A DNA stretch of 64,000 nucleotides. It comes from Sporothrix humicola (lineage: Eukaryota > Ascomycota > Sordariomycetes > Ophiostomatales > Ophiostomataceae). The translations under genes were made by a program, and so were the position numbers. A model generated the notes under the pieces. The model did no database searches. It was not told the DNA's origin and was given only the letters and a program-made list of their open reading frames with translations. Below, one piece after another: positions 41,118 to 52,131 of this stretch. Location of the stretch: positions 310,001 through 374,000 of the forward strand of contig WNYE01000003.1 of NCBI GenBank assembly GCA_021396245.1, written 5' to 3'. The stretch's first letter is position 1, and each line of letters begins with the position of its first letter.

Positions 41118-43340
41118 CTATACAATCTGAATTTTGTTGTCGCGGCGCAGCATATTCTGGTACGCCGGAGTCGGGATGAAACTGCTCTCGACGTTCCACT
41201 GCACAAGCGCCCGCCGGGACGACAGAGTATGGGGGCCATTGTCGTCCAGCATCACCAGGTACAGCACATGGCGGAAGCGGCCGTTGCCCATGTCGCGCGT
41301 GACACGCTGCACGACAACAAAGTCGAAAATGCCCGAAGGCAGCGACGTCGGGTGCCGCTCATCGTTTTGCTTCAACATGCCGATTGGCTCATCCGGCTTG
41401 CCGGGCAAATAGGCCGTGCTGAACGGCGCCGTCTGGATCTCAAAGCGCACCATCCAACCGGACATGGTCAGGGTCTGGTCTTGGATGTCGACAAACTCAA
41501 TGCACAGGTCGTCGGCCATTTCCTTGCGGGCCATGTCGCTGCGCACCCGTTCGCTCTTCTCGGCCGTCGGCAGCAGGTTGTCTGCCAGTATATACGTGGC
41601 CTCGCCTTCCCAGCCGACAAACGACCACGAGGGGAAGGCCGCGCGCCGGCGTGGCTGGGCCGGCTTGAAGTTGCCCTTGCTGGAGCTCACGCTGTGAGAC
41701 CACATGAGAGACAAGGGGAAGTCGCGCAGCGGGAGACCCCAGACAAATTCTTTGAGGCTGGCCATGCGGCCGAGGTAACTCAGCATTCCCAGGCAGGCAT
41801 TGAGGGAATCGCGGTCCTGGGTCATATTGCGCGATGTGTAGTCGCCAATGCAGCTGACAAACTGGGCGGCAGCCATCTGACGGCGCTTGGCCGGGCTCGG
41901 TCCGCCGCTTTTCTGTCCCATAGCATTGCCACTGGCAATGGCCTTGCTCTTGGACAGCTCGCGGAAGAAATCACCTGTTTCGCCCTCGTACGAGGTCAGC
42001 AAGTCTAGAATCTTAGCCGGATCTCTGGTCTCGTCGACAGTCTCTTGCAACAGCATGTTCTGGCACCGGAAGTGTACCTGGTCTCGCCCAAAGATGACAA
42101 GACGCTGGCTCAGGTATTCCTCTTGAAGAGTCCATGCACGGGTGCGATGGGTGCACGACGGGAACTCCCACTCAGCTGCCATTGTTGGATACATGGCGGA
42201 TAGTTCGTAGGCCACTCCACCGCCATTGACATCGACAATAGTCTCCCGCGGCTGTACTGTGCGAGCACGTTTTGGGGTCGTGCCCCGAAGTCCGTAGAGG
42301 GAGCTGTCACCGTAAAAGGCCACCAGAGTTGCGTATGCGCCCGCATAGATGCGGTCCATGATGCTCAGCTGCTGCATCTTTGTCGGCGATGACGGATCCT
42401 GGTCAATACACAGCGCATCAATCCACAGGTAGCGGATGCCCATTTGCCGTGTCGCCTCCATCGCATCGGTGATGGTCGGAGGAAGTGTGCCTTTCTTGAG
42501 CGCACCCTCCTCGGGGATGATAGGCCCCCAAACGTAGCTCAAAGCCAGGTACTTGCAGTTCGGTGGGCAAGGAACAATATTCATTGTCTGAACGTCAATC
42601 ATGCTGCATGTGAGCAGGTCGTCGACCCAAACGGCCTTGCAGTCTGGATGCGCAGCATCGCAAAGGTGCAACCACGAGTTGATCGTCTTGTAGTCGACCA
42701 TGGGCTCCCGGATACGAATCGGTAGGCCACCTCTGGAAGTAGACACTTGCGCGGTAGAAGACGGCAGGGTCGGCTTGTTCACAATGCCAATGGAAGTCTC
42801 GTACATGAACCGGTATTCGGCCGTCGCCAGAAGCTCAAGGGCCTGCTTGCTGAGCATGGGCTTGGCAATGACGGAGACGGACACTGTGTATTTCTCGTGC
42901 TCCTTCTCTCTTGCCGCGCCCTTTAGAGATCCGCCGAGACGGTTGTACGTCCGCAACGGCTTCAAGAGGTAGTCGTCCGTGGGCTCAATGTTGGTGTCCT
43001 CCGGCGGGAAGATGCTGAACAACAGACGGCAGAGCGGGCAGGTATCGACAAACTCGATGCTCCTGTAAGGGCCGAGGTTGCGGTATAGGGGGTAATTGTC
43101 GATGGACTGCTCAAACCCGCCTGTGAGTTCATCCTGGACGTCTTCACGTAGAAGCAAGTCCATAATCCGAAGGTCGGCACAACGCTTGCACAAAGCATCA
43201 GGCTGCTTCTGTGTCTTCTTGGGCGGGAACGCCTCGATGGCTTTCGGGCCCGGCTTGTTTGTGCCCCGCGGCAGCTTGCCATCGGGGCAGGCGGCCGTCT
43301 TGTGGCCAGCCTGGTGGCATAAAAGGCAAAGGAAAGCCAT
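41118..43340 (-). CDS. HET-domain (heterokaryon incompatibility) protein with N-terminal CCHC zinc knuckle
   Basis: HET domains trigger cell death when genetically different hyphae fuse; many HET proteins have no known role. The intronless product is 740 residues from ATG 43340 (MAFLCLLCHQAG). The first 18 residues form a perfect zinc knuckle, C5-x2-C8-x4-H13-x4-C18. A Cys-rich stretch follows (CKRCADL and CPLCRLLF, about 50-105), common upstream of HET domains. The HET domain proper (about 265-430) contains LALSYVWG, the block ATRQMGIRYLWIDALCIDQ, and TRAWTLQEEYLSQRLVIF. The C-terminal half (about 430-740) has no recognised domain and includes FPSWSFVGWEG, a motif typical of HET proteins. 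The frame also opens slightly upstream (to 43394) without a better ATG. Partner and recognition specificity are unknown. Confidence 0.9.
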   Translation of the reverse strand: MAFLCLLCHQAGHKTAACPDGKLPRGTNKPGPKAIEAFPPKKTQKQPDALCKRCADLRIMDLLLREDVQDELTGGFEQSIDNYPLYRNLGPYRSIEFVDTCPLCRLLFSIFPPEDTNIEPTDDYLLKPLRTYNRLGGSLKGAAREKEHEKYTVSVSVIAKPMLSKQALELLATAEYRFMYETSIGIVNKPTLPSSTAQVSTSRGGLPIRIREPMVDYKTINSWLHLCDAAHPDCKAVWVDDLLTCSMIDVQTMNIVPCPPNCKYLALSYVWGPIIPEEGALKKGTLPPTITDAMEATRQMGIRYLWIDALCIDQDPSSPTKMQQLSIMDRIYAGAYATLVAFYGDSSLYGLRGTTPKRARTVQPRETIVDVNGGGVAYELSAMYPTMAAEWEFPSCTHRTRAWTLQEEYLSQRLVIFGRDQVHFRCQNMLLQETVDETRDPAKILDLLTSYEGETGDFFRELSKSKAIASGNAMGQKSGGPSPAKRRQMAAAQFVSCIGDYTSRNMTQDRDSLNACLGMLSYLGRMASLKEFVWGLPLRDFPLSLMWSHSVSSSKGNFKPAQPRRRAAFPSWSFVGWEGEATYILADNLLPTAEKSERVRSDMARKEMADDLCIEFVDIQDQTLTMSGWMVRFEIQTAPFSTAYLPGKPDEPIGMLKQNDERHPTSLPSGIFDFVVVQRVTRDMGNGRFRHVLYLVMLDDNGPHTLSSRRALVQWNVESSFIPTPAYQNMLRRDNKIQIV

Positions 43341-44397
43341 GGTGATGCTGCAATGTGGGGTATTTAGTTCGGGACGAGTGAGGTTGGCTGGCAAGTTCCG
43401 ATTTCAGATGCAGACAACAAACTCCTTTATATGAGAATATTTTTTCTCAGCCTTGTCGTCCTGTCGCCCCTTTGCATTTTAAGCCTCAACTCCAAAACGT
43501 CCCCAAGCAAGGCCCCAAGCAAGGCACAGCCACGTCGGCGACATCGACAAAACGCATCTATGTGGAGCATTTGCGATCCTGCAGGCTGGTGGTGGTTCCC
43601 CTCCCCTCAGTCTTCGCAACGGGCGGTGATAGGATCAACAGCAAGAAAGGTACCCTGTAAGGCACCCTTGTCATGCAAGTCGCATCCTTCAGAGCCGCGG
43701 GGAGGGAAAGATATAGTCGTGAGTTTCAAGGTGCGCTTTCATCGAGTTGTGATTATTTTCGGAAACCTGAGTGACGTATTGTCGTTCTGTGAGAGTCGCC
43801 GTTCAAGAGAGTCGTCATTGTGTCCTTGAAGGTTTGCAAGTGCCAAGACATACTCTGGATGTGGGGTATCACCGACATCGCAAGTCATATCGTGATGTTT
43901 TGTTGAAGAGGGAAGAAAGTTCTCAAGGAATACAATTGAGAAAAGGGGTAGACTCTAAGTATTTCCAATACCTTGTGTTGGAGGAAGGAACGACCATGGC
44001 TCTTATTTTTGCTTGAGAAGGAGCAACTGTCGTCTCACCACTTGCGCCTTCCTTTCTCAAACAACTGGCTCCTTTGTATTTTGCAAGCATGCGATTGCTT
44101 TACTCCGGCCTTTGTACTGGCGACCATTTTGAGATTCAATTTTTTTGTGTATTTTCAGTTGCTATATATGTGATTGTATGCGACCGCGAAAAAGCCTGTG
44201 GTAACGTGAAAATGCGTATGCAGCAAATGCAGCAAGTGCCAACATGTAATGCTCCCCTGTCATTCGTTCTCATATCTCCCTTCAAAGACGCCAGTGTATG
44301 TAAAATGCAGTAAACATCAAAGCAAAAATCAATCATGAAAAAAGAAACACCCTCTAATCGACAATGGATATCAATATCAGATGACCCGTACTCCAGT
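43341..44397. other. intergenic region upstream of the HET-domain gene
   Basis: About 1 kb between the HET gene promoter side and the 3-prime end of the M1 aminopeptidase gene. No gene, repeat or RNA recognised. Confidence 0.6.
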
Positions 44398-46629
44398 CTA
44401 TTTCCGGTTGGCATCCGGGCCAAGGTCCTTCTCGACCATGGACCGGCAGATGGGGTGGTAGAAGTCGCGGTACTTCTCAAAGGTGGCCAGGGCCAGCGGG
44501 CGGTCGACGCGGTTGAGGGCGCGGTACAGAGGGCGCACAAACTTCATGCGGCCGACGGTGCCCAGAAGGTCGGCCGTGTCCTGGTAGACACTGGTATCCT
44601 GGGCGCGCAGGGCGACGACGTAGTAGGCAGACTTGACCTCGACGTTCTGGGTGTCGACCATGCCGTAGGCGGCGCCCATGTGCTTGGACTGCTCGACGGT
44701 AATGGGCTCGGCGAAGCCCTGGACCTCGCCCAAGAAGACAATCTTTTGGTTAGCGACCCAGCCCTCGACGTCCTTGGGCGAGGGCACAAAGTCCTTGGAC
44801 TTCCACTGCTCGGCGAGCTTGTAGCAGACGTCGATGAGCGAGGTGTCGAACTCGGGCTTGGGCGGCAAGCCGGGCGTGTGGAAGCGGCCCTCCCAGTCGA
44901 TGCCGGCGATGGTGTCCTTGAGGCTGGCGTACTCGGGCGTGCCAAAGAACTCGAGGAAAGTGTCGCGGAACTCGTACGAGTCGAGCGACTTGCGGCTCCA
45001 CTTCTTGAAGTAGTAGGGGATGAACTTGTCAAAGTTGGCGCGGCCGACGAGGCGTTCCAGGTAGTACACCATGTGGAAACCCTTCTCGTAGGGCACGGTG
45101 CTGAAGGCGTCGTCGGGGTCGATGCCGTCGTGCTTGATGAGCAGCTTGGTATAGTCGTGGGTCTCGCCGAAGCCGGCGACGGCGTCCTCGAGCGCCTTCC
45201 AGCCAATGACGGCGGAAAAGTCGAAGTAGGCGTCGCCGTGGATGGCGGCAATGATGCGGCGCTCGAGGTACATGGTCCAGCCCTCGTTGAGCCAGTAGTG
45301 CTCCCAGCTGCCGCTAGTGACCAAGTTGCCGCTCCAGCTGTGGCTCAGCTCGTGGGCAATGACGTCGACGTTTTGGCGGTCGCCGCTGATGATCGTGGGC
45401 GTCGCAAAAGTGAAGATGGGGTTCTCCATGCCACCGTAGGGGAAGCTGGGCGGCAGGACGAGCACGTTGTACTCGCCCCAGGCGTAGGGGAAGACGAGCT
45501 TCTCAATCACGTCCAGGTACTTGGGCATGTCCTGCTCGAGCTCCCACTGGCAGGCCTTGAGCTGGTCGGGGCTCGTGGCGACGACCGACTGGGCACCAAT
45601 GGGCGCAGTGACAATGTCGCCCGAAGCCAGAGCGAACAGGTACGAGGGCATGGGCACCTTCTGCTCAAAGACGTACAGGGTGTCCTTGGTGCACATAGCA
45701 GCCAGGATATCGTCGTCCTCGGCGACCTGCTGGGCGCTAGCATCGGTGACGGTCAGACCGCTGGCGACAACCGGGTGCGGCGAGGCAATGCGGAACGAGT
45801 AGGTGGACTTGACGTCCGGCGAGTCCTGGCACGGGAACAGCGAGCGGGCATGGATGGCCTGGGCCTGCGAGAACATAAAGGGCGCCTTCTTGTTGGACGT
45901 CTGGGCGGGCGTCAGCCACTGGAGCGCCGTGCAAGACGAGGTGGTCGAGACATCGATGCGCACGCGGACAGTCGTGCCCACGGCCGCTGTGGCAGCCGAC
46001 CCCGGCAGCTTAATGTGCAGGGGCTCGCCGAGGGGGCCGGTGCGGGGCTTGACCTCAAAAGGCACAGCCTTGCCATCGACGGACACGGACTTCACATCCA
46101 CATAGCTTGTATCGAGGATAATCTCGCTGGCGTCCTCGCCGGCCGATGTCGGCTGGCGGGAAAAGTCCTGGACAACATGGCCGCGCAGCACCTGGGCGTC
46201 AAAGTCGATCTTGAGGCTGGCCGTGGTATGGTCGTTGCGCCAGACGTTGTAGTTGGACGCCGTGCTGCCGTCGCGTTTACCCATTGTGTTGGTTGCGAAG
46301 GGATTGTATGTGGGAGAAGAGGTCGAGGAAGAAGAGGAGGAGGAGGGGTTGCCTGTCGAGATTGAAGCTTGAGCGGCAGCCGAGGTCGACAGTGAGCGGG
46401 CGTAAACGGTCTTTTGGTTCCGAATCGAGATCTGTAACGGCCAGGAAAGAGGTCGGAGAGCAGGGAGGGAGGTAGGTCGCGATTGGGTCGAGTAGGACGG
46501 GAAGGATGCACGAGTCGTAAGCAATGACCGCCGTGGGAAGGTGCGAGGGGCAGCAAACAGCAGCGACAGAGAGGAAGAGGCAAAGGAGGCGGCAGGTGCG
46601 GTCCTTTGAACGAGGAAGGTGCTTCTCAT
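44398..46629 (-). CDS. M1 aminopeptidase / leukotriene A4 hydrolase-type (LAP2-like)
   Basis: Zinc aminopeptidase with potential epoxide-hydrolase activity, acting on di- and tripeptides. The intronless product is 743 residues from ATG 46629 (MRSTFLVQRT). The first 115 residues are Ser/Arg/Thr-rich without acids early on, consistent with a mitochondrial presequence followed by a poly-Ser linker. An internal ATG at 46284 (MGKRDGS) gives a 628-residue form, the usual size of fungal cytosolic LTA4H. The core has the GGMEN substrate motif (YGGMENP), zinc site HELSH (426-430) with the third ligand E449 in NEGW, the proton-donor region YEKGFHMVYYLE, and a C-terminal alpha-helical LTA4H domain ending LGPDANRK. 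Family assignment is firm. Whether it makes lipid mediators is unknown. Confidence 0.92.
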   Translation of the reverse strand: MRSTFLVQRTAPAASFASSSLSLLFAAPRTFPRRSLLTTRASFPSYSTQSRPTSLPALRPLSWPLQISIRNQKTVYARSLSTSAAAQASISTGNPSSSSSSSTSSPTYNPFATNTMGKRDGSTASNYNVWRNDHTTASLKIDFDAQVLRGHVVQDFSRQPTSAGEDASEIILDTSYVDVKSVSVDGKAVPFEVKPRTGPLGEPLHIKLPGSAATAAVGTTVRVRIDVSTTSSCTALQWLTPAQTSNKKAPFMFSQAQAIHARSLFPCQDSPDVKSTYSFRIASPHPVVASGLTVTDASAQQVAEDDDILAAMCTKDTLYVFEQKVPMPSYLFALASGDIVTAPIGAQSVVATSPDQLKACQWELEQDMPKYLDVIEKLVFPYAWGEYNVLVLPPSFPYGGMENPIFTFATPTIISGDRQNVDVIAHELSHSWSGNLVTSGSWEHYWLNEGWTMYLERRIIAAIHGDAYFDFSAVIGWKALEDAVAGFGETHDYTKLLIKHDGIDPDDAFSTVPYEKGFHMVYYLERLVGRANFDKFIPYYFKKWSRKSLDSYEFRDTFLEFFGTPEYASLKDTIAGIDWEGRFHTPGLPPKPEFDTSLIDVCYKLAEQWKSKDFVPSPKDVEGWVANQKIVFLGEVQGFAEPITVEQSKHMGAAYGMVDTQNVEVKSAYYVVALRAQDTSVYQDTADLLGTVGRMKFVRPLYRALNRVDRPLALATFEKYRDFYHPICRSMVEKDLGPDANRK

Positions 46630-48709
46630 GAGGGAAGGCACGACGAGCTTTGGAGTGGGTGGTTGGGATAGAATAAAAAAAGAAGGAACAAAAGCTAGAA
46701 TTAGATGAAAGGGATGTTTTGGTGGTAGAACGGCGAAACGGAGAGGAAGGTGCGAGTGAGTGACTGACTACCAACAAAACTCCCAACAGCACTTCTGCCA
46801 AACACAGAAAGAGCGACCGACAGAGAGTACGGGAGTAGAGGCGCGAGATCGCTTTGTGGATACCCTTATTTTTTTTTCTAGAAGAGCCAGAATGCGAAAA
46901 TGCGTACAAGTATTACGAACAATGCCCGCAATTGGAAGGAAGGGAAACAAGATTGGATGTGAGAGAGACTGTAGTTCGTTTCGTACTCGGCCTCGTTCCA
47001 AGTGCCGAAGTAGGAAGGTATGTTTCGTGGTTGTTCGTTTTTGGGTCTTGTCTGGCCCTGACAGAGAAAATGAAGGCACCAGCGATGGTGGTGGTGCGGC
47101 TGGAATCAGCTTCCTGTCCCTTGGGGCGGGAAGGAACCTGACTGGCACTTGCAGGTGGGCGCTTGCCTACTGGCTCTCAGGTTTTCAGTGTGTGGGCTTT
47201 GTGTGAGTCGGATCGATGAAACCCCACTTGCTCAATGCGGAAGGGAGCTTTTCCATCTCGGCCTCGAGTCATTTTCGGGAAAGAGCCAAAGGTTGAAGAG
47301 GAAGATCGGACAGGGAAACCATGGAAAGGCCCCACCCATCGCGTGCACTTGAAGAAAGAGATGCTAGGCTTGCTCTCCGTGCCTGCCAAAAGGGATCGAA
47401 AGGCTCCAGAAAAGTTGCCTCCCGAAATGCTTGAGAAGGCCCTAAGAAGGACGAGGAAGGGACCGAGAGCAACCCAGGAGCGACTCGGGAGCCACTGAGA
47501 GGCTCCAGAATACACTGAACGGACAGCCTCGAGGGCCAGAAACTCCACTTTCGCGGCGGCTTTCATCGGCGGCGCTAGAACAGAAAGAGCAGTTGCCAGA
47601 CGGATGTTAGGGATATTTATGGAGAGTGAGATGGGATTGTTTAATGGAGAGGCAAGAAAGGACGAGGAGAAGCAAAGAGAGGGTCTTGAGGGTCTTTTTC
47701 TCAGATTTGAAAACGGGATTTACGATACTTTTACGAGAGTGGCTCGTAGTGATGGAGAATGCATGAAAAACGTGTACGAGACAAGACTTTTGAGCGGTGT
47801 AAAGTCGGCCATGTGTAACATGAATACGAAAGCCGAGTGAAGTCACGTTACGATGAGAGGCTGGTAATTTAAATATTGAATGGTTATGTTTGATTCCATT
47901 TTGGGTTAACAAAGTAGAGGCGGAAGTCTGTGTTTCTTAGACTTTGACCAGTAACGAGAAAAAGACAAAAGACAAAAATGCAAAACACCGTTGTCCCGTT
48001 GCCCCATTGCAATCAGGGTATGATGTATATGTAATGATATAACAAAATGTGACGACAAAAACGAGAGAGAAGGATGCTATGATACAGGAGAGAGGTAGAA
48101 GACGCAAGGAAATGTAAACGAGTTGGCAGTTTCCATGTTGAAACTAAAGCGAGAGGCAGGAGAGGAAGACTGAAAATCAGAAACCAATAAACGCCATGAC
48201 TATGAAAATAGGAAGTCTTGTGAGACTAGTAGCGCAGTCTGAGTCTGTAGTTGGTCGGATGGTCGGGAAGAGGTAGTTGTTGAAGTGGGTCGAAAAAGGA
48301 ATAAAAGAAGTAAAGAAAAGAATAAAAAGAGGAAGGTAAAAATGGTAAAGTACAATGTAAACAAATGTGAAAATGTGTTGAAAATGCTGTCAAGGAAAGA
48401 CGAGAAGAAGTGGGTATCAAAAGCCAGGCGGCTGGCTTGGATGCAAGAAGAAGAAGAAAGAAAAAATGAAACGAATATGAAGGATAATAAAAGAACGCTT
48501 TTCCAATGTATTTCGCGCGCAAGAGAAAGAAACTGAAAGTTGGTAAAAAAAATGATTGTAATGCGGGTCGGCCGTTTCAAGGGTGTAAAATCGTGTATTG
48601 TATAAAAAGGCGTTCAAAGGACATTTTGCGACTTGTCGAAAGGAGCGTAAGAATCGTAAGAAGAAGAGTAGGGGTGGTCGGTGGTCTTGTTTTGGTTGAG
48701 TAGTCTGAG
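46630..48709. other. 2.1 kb intergenic region
   Basis: Promoter side of the M1 aminopeptidase gene and 3-prime side of the Uds1 gene. Purine-rich on the plus strand (CT-rich on the transcribed strand) near 46630-46830. A 129-codon minus frame at 47177-47566 has no recognisable content. No gene supported. Confidence 0.6.
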
Positions 48710-51700
48710 TTAAATGGCCAGGATGCTCCGCTCGGGACGGAAGACGGCACTGGTCAAGAAGATCTCGACGGAATCAGCGGGCGACTCGGGACGGCTGACG
48801 GGCTTTTCCTCCTTCTTAATCTCGGCCGGCTTGGGCGAGGCGGGAGGCGTGGGCGTGCTGCGCTTAGAGCCGCCGTTCAGCAACTCCTGGCTGTGGGCAC
48901 GGTGCAGCTGCTTGCGCTCCTCGGCCGACATGGTGGTATCGCGGGGGATGGAGAAATAGTCCTGGGCAGCGGCAGTGGTCGAGTTGGCCGGGACTGAAGC
49001 AGAACCGCTGGGCGCAGTAGTGCCAGGGGCAGCACCAGGAGCAGCACCGGCGGGGACACCCATGCGGGTGATCTGGTTCTCGACGTCGGCAAGCAGGGCA
49101 TAGACATCGTCACCAGCATACACGCGGATGCTCTCAACACCGTCGCGACGGACGCTAGCCAGTGTGCTGGCAGGCGACAGAGGCGAGGCCGTGATGGCCG
49201 ACAGGACACTGGCATGGGACGGCTTGCTGTTCTTGGAGAGTGCTGAGGGAGCGGTCTGGGTGGTGGGTGTGCTGGGGACAGCCATGCTCTTGCTGATGGC
49301 GGCCATGGCCTCCTCGACAAGAGGCTGCTCCAGAATAGTGGAGGGAACCTGGGCGACAATGGGCCGCTGAGGCGAGGGCGAGGTGCAGGAAGCTGCAACG
49401 GGAGAGATGATGGAGGCGTGCATGGCCGCTGAGGCAGATGCGGCGTTATTCGACTGGAAGCCCGTCTTGGTCGGGCTGCGCGGCGGTGTCGAGATAGACT
49501 GCGCCTGCTGAGCGGAAGAAGCATAAGGAGGCGAGGGCGGCTTGATACCCATGGCCATCTGCAGGCTCTCGCTCGAGCCCACTACACCCGTGCTCACCGA
49601 AGGGCTGACGGCAGCCGACGACGAGGAAGGAACAGAGGGGGTCGACGGAACCAAACCGGCAGCGGCCACAGCAGCAGCCGCCAGAGACGAGGTGAGAGGC
49701 AAAGTGGCAGCGGCGGCGACGTGCTCCAGCAGCTTCTGGCGGACACGCGTGCGGCGGTTCTCGGCCTGTTCGAGCTTGGTGACCCAGTCGTCAATGGAGG
49801 TGTCGAGCTCGGCCAGGGCCTCTTCCTGCTTGAGCATGGAGTCATGGCTGAACTTGGCGACACGGGGGCTGCGCAGGTACTGGCAGATACGGCCATGCAA
49901 GTTGCGGCGGCCTGCTCTCAGAGAAGTGTAGGTGCGACGCAAATATTCCGTGCGCTCGTCCAGGTTGCGGAGCTCGCGAGACAGAGCATCGACGTCCTCC
50001 TTCCGCAGGACCTCGAAGCGGGCGGCCTGCTGCAGAGCCTGGGTAGCGAGAGCAGCCGACTCGTTGGCGCCCAAAACAGCCGGAGCCTCGGATGCCTTGT
50101 AGCCACGGGGGAGCAGCTCAAAGGCACGACGCTCGGCACTCTTGCTCGCCTTGGAGTTGGAGCGCTTCAGGGTGGTGGTAGCAGTGGATGCCACAGGAGA
50201 AGGTGCAACCGCAGATGTGGAAGTCGTGGTGGGAGCAGCGGAAGTTGCGGCCGTAGTCGACGCAGACTGGGCTGCCTGAGCGGCGGCGGTGCCCGTGTTG
50301 GCCGTCACAGAAATTCCAGCGGCCACCATGGCGTTGATCGCTGCCGAAGTCGAGCCCTCACGCGAGGCACTCCGCTTCCGCGGACGGCCACGCTCCATAA
50401 TGCTGCCCGACTCGGACTGGCCACGTCGATGGCCCAGAATAGAGGCAGCCGTGGGAATCGACTTGAGAATAGCCGACGCGGCAGCCGAAGCAGCAGCAGA
50501 CGCAGCAGCAGACGCAGCCGACACCGACTGGGACGGGGCACTGCGTGGCTCCGACGTCTCGACAGGAGCAGGCGTCACATTGCCAGCATTTCCAGAAGGC
50601 TTTGTGGACACCTCAGTCTCCTTATCCTTGGGCGTCGACACAGTGTAGTTGCCCTCAGTCCATGGCTTGGGCGAGACGCGAGAAGACTCGGCGGGCGCCT
50701 GAATCGTAGTGGCGGTAGCCGCAGAGATAGTAGTCGAAGCTGCAGAAGTGGCAGACGTGGCCGAGATTGGCGTGGGAAGAGTCGAAGCGTTGGAAACGGC
50801 CGACAGAGGCGTGAAGGGCGTAAAAGGCGTGCGGGTGCGAGGAGACTCGTCAGAGCGAGCAGAACGCAGAGCAGACTCAACGGGCGTGCTGCCAGAGCGG
50901 AAACGGCTGCTCTGTGACGAGTGTGGTGTCGTTGCCGATCCACCGGGACGAAGAGAAGAGCCCGAGAGAGAAGACGAGGCCTGGTGATGCTGGTAGTGGT
51001 GGCGATGGGCGGAAGAGTGGGAGTGTGGTGGTGGGATGACGAGTGGTGTCAGGTTCTTGGGCGACAGCGGCTGGCGGAGAGCAATGGCCGGTGAAGAGGC
51101 AGACGTCGTCAGTTCCGGGATGTTTGTATTTGTTGTCGTCGAAGTCGGAGCCGGGCTTCCACTGCCTTCTCTGGCGGCTGCAGCGGCGGTGGCCGAGGGC
51201 GAGAGAACGGCTTGGGCCGAGTTGCAGCGCGGTACCTCGAGCGGGCTGCTGCTGAGGACGCTGTCGTACGAAACATAGACGCTCTGCTCGGGGATGTCGT
51301 CGTAAAAGGTGGTGTTCTGCGGGATCATGCACTCGACGAGGTGGTGCTGCTTCCAGCTGTTGCCGGGAGCGCTGATCGAACGCTCGTGGAGTGGCGGGCG
51401 GCCAGGGATGGTGGCTATTGGCAAGTTAGACGCGAACGGAAGGAGCGAACAGAGCAAAGGCACAAAATAGCAAGAGCGACCAGCCAAAAGCCAAAACAGA
51501 AAGAACGACCAAAAGAAGGCCATCAAACAGGAAAGAGCGGCCGGTACTTACGAGAATCCATGGCAACTTCCTGAACAGTGGTCATAGGACCCAGCTCAGG
51601 GACGCTGACTTTGCGACGGCGGATGAGAGTGTGCTCCTTGATGCGGAGACGCAGGCCCGGGTTGGCCTTTTCGGTGGTGGTCGTCGTCGTTGAGGTGGTG

Positions 51701-52131
51701 CCGTTGGCAGCTGCCGTTCCGTTTCCGTTGTTGCCGTTGCCACCCATGGCCAGGGCAAAGGCCTGTTCAGGATCCAGGCTCTTTCCGGCAGCAGGCTGTT
51801 GCTGCTTGTCCTTGGGGAAAAGCTGGTATTTGCGCTCCGTCTGCGAGTGCATCCGCCAGATATACGGCTGCTTCTCTTTCTGTGCTTCTTCAGTAGGCGG
51901 TGCCGGCAGAGGCGCCTGCTGTTTTGCCTGCTGCTGCAGCTGCTGTTGCTGGAGGAGGAGAGACATGTAAGTAAGTGAGGGTCTTGAACCTGAGCGAGAC
52001 GACGATCGAGAGAGTGGTGATGGTGATGGCGAAGCGGGTGATTTGCGGGGAGAGGCTCGCATGGGCGACGCCTTGGACGACCGCCTTGGCGACCGCCGCG
52101 GAGAAGGTGTTGTGGCCGTGATAGTGGACAT
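48710..52131 (-). CDS. Uds1-domain protein (up-regulated during septation)
   Basis: Large, mostly disordered protein with one recognisable module. Exon 1 is 52131-51552 and exon 2 is 51414-48710. The 137-bp intron (51551-51415, GTAAGT...TAG) joins MDS to PTIPGRPPLHERSISAPG. The product is 1094 residues. The N-terminus is Ser/Pro/Arg-rich (RRSPRRSSKASPMRAS) with a Gln run (about 60-74) and a Thr run. Residues about 200-615 are Ser/Thr/Ala-rich. About 620-760 is the Uds1 coiled-coil module, recognised by LDERTEYLRRTYTSLRAGRR, LHGRICQYLRSPR and the following helix VTKLEQAENRRTRVRQKL. The rest is Ser/Ala/Pro-rich to the end. In S. pombe, Uds1 rises during septation, so a role in septum or cell-wall formation is plausible but unproven. 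The many Ser-Pro sites suggest phospho-regulation. Confidence 0.82.

Noticed and set aside
44335..46365. A 676-codon plus-strand frame over the M1 aminopeptidase gene
   Set aside because: Antisense shadow produced by codon bias; Val/Gly/Arg/Asp-rich translation without motifs.
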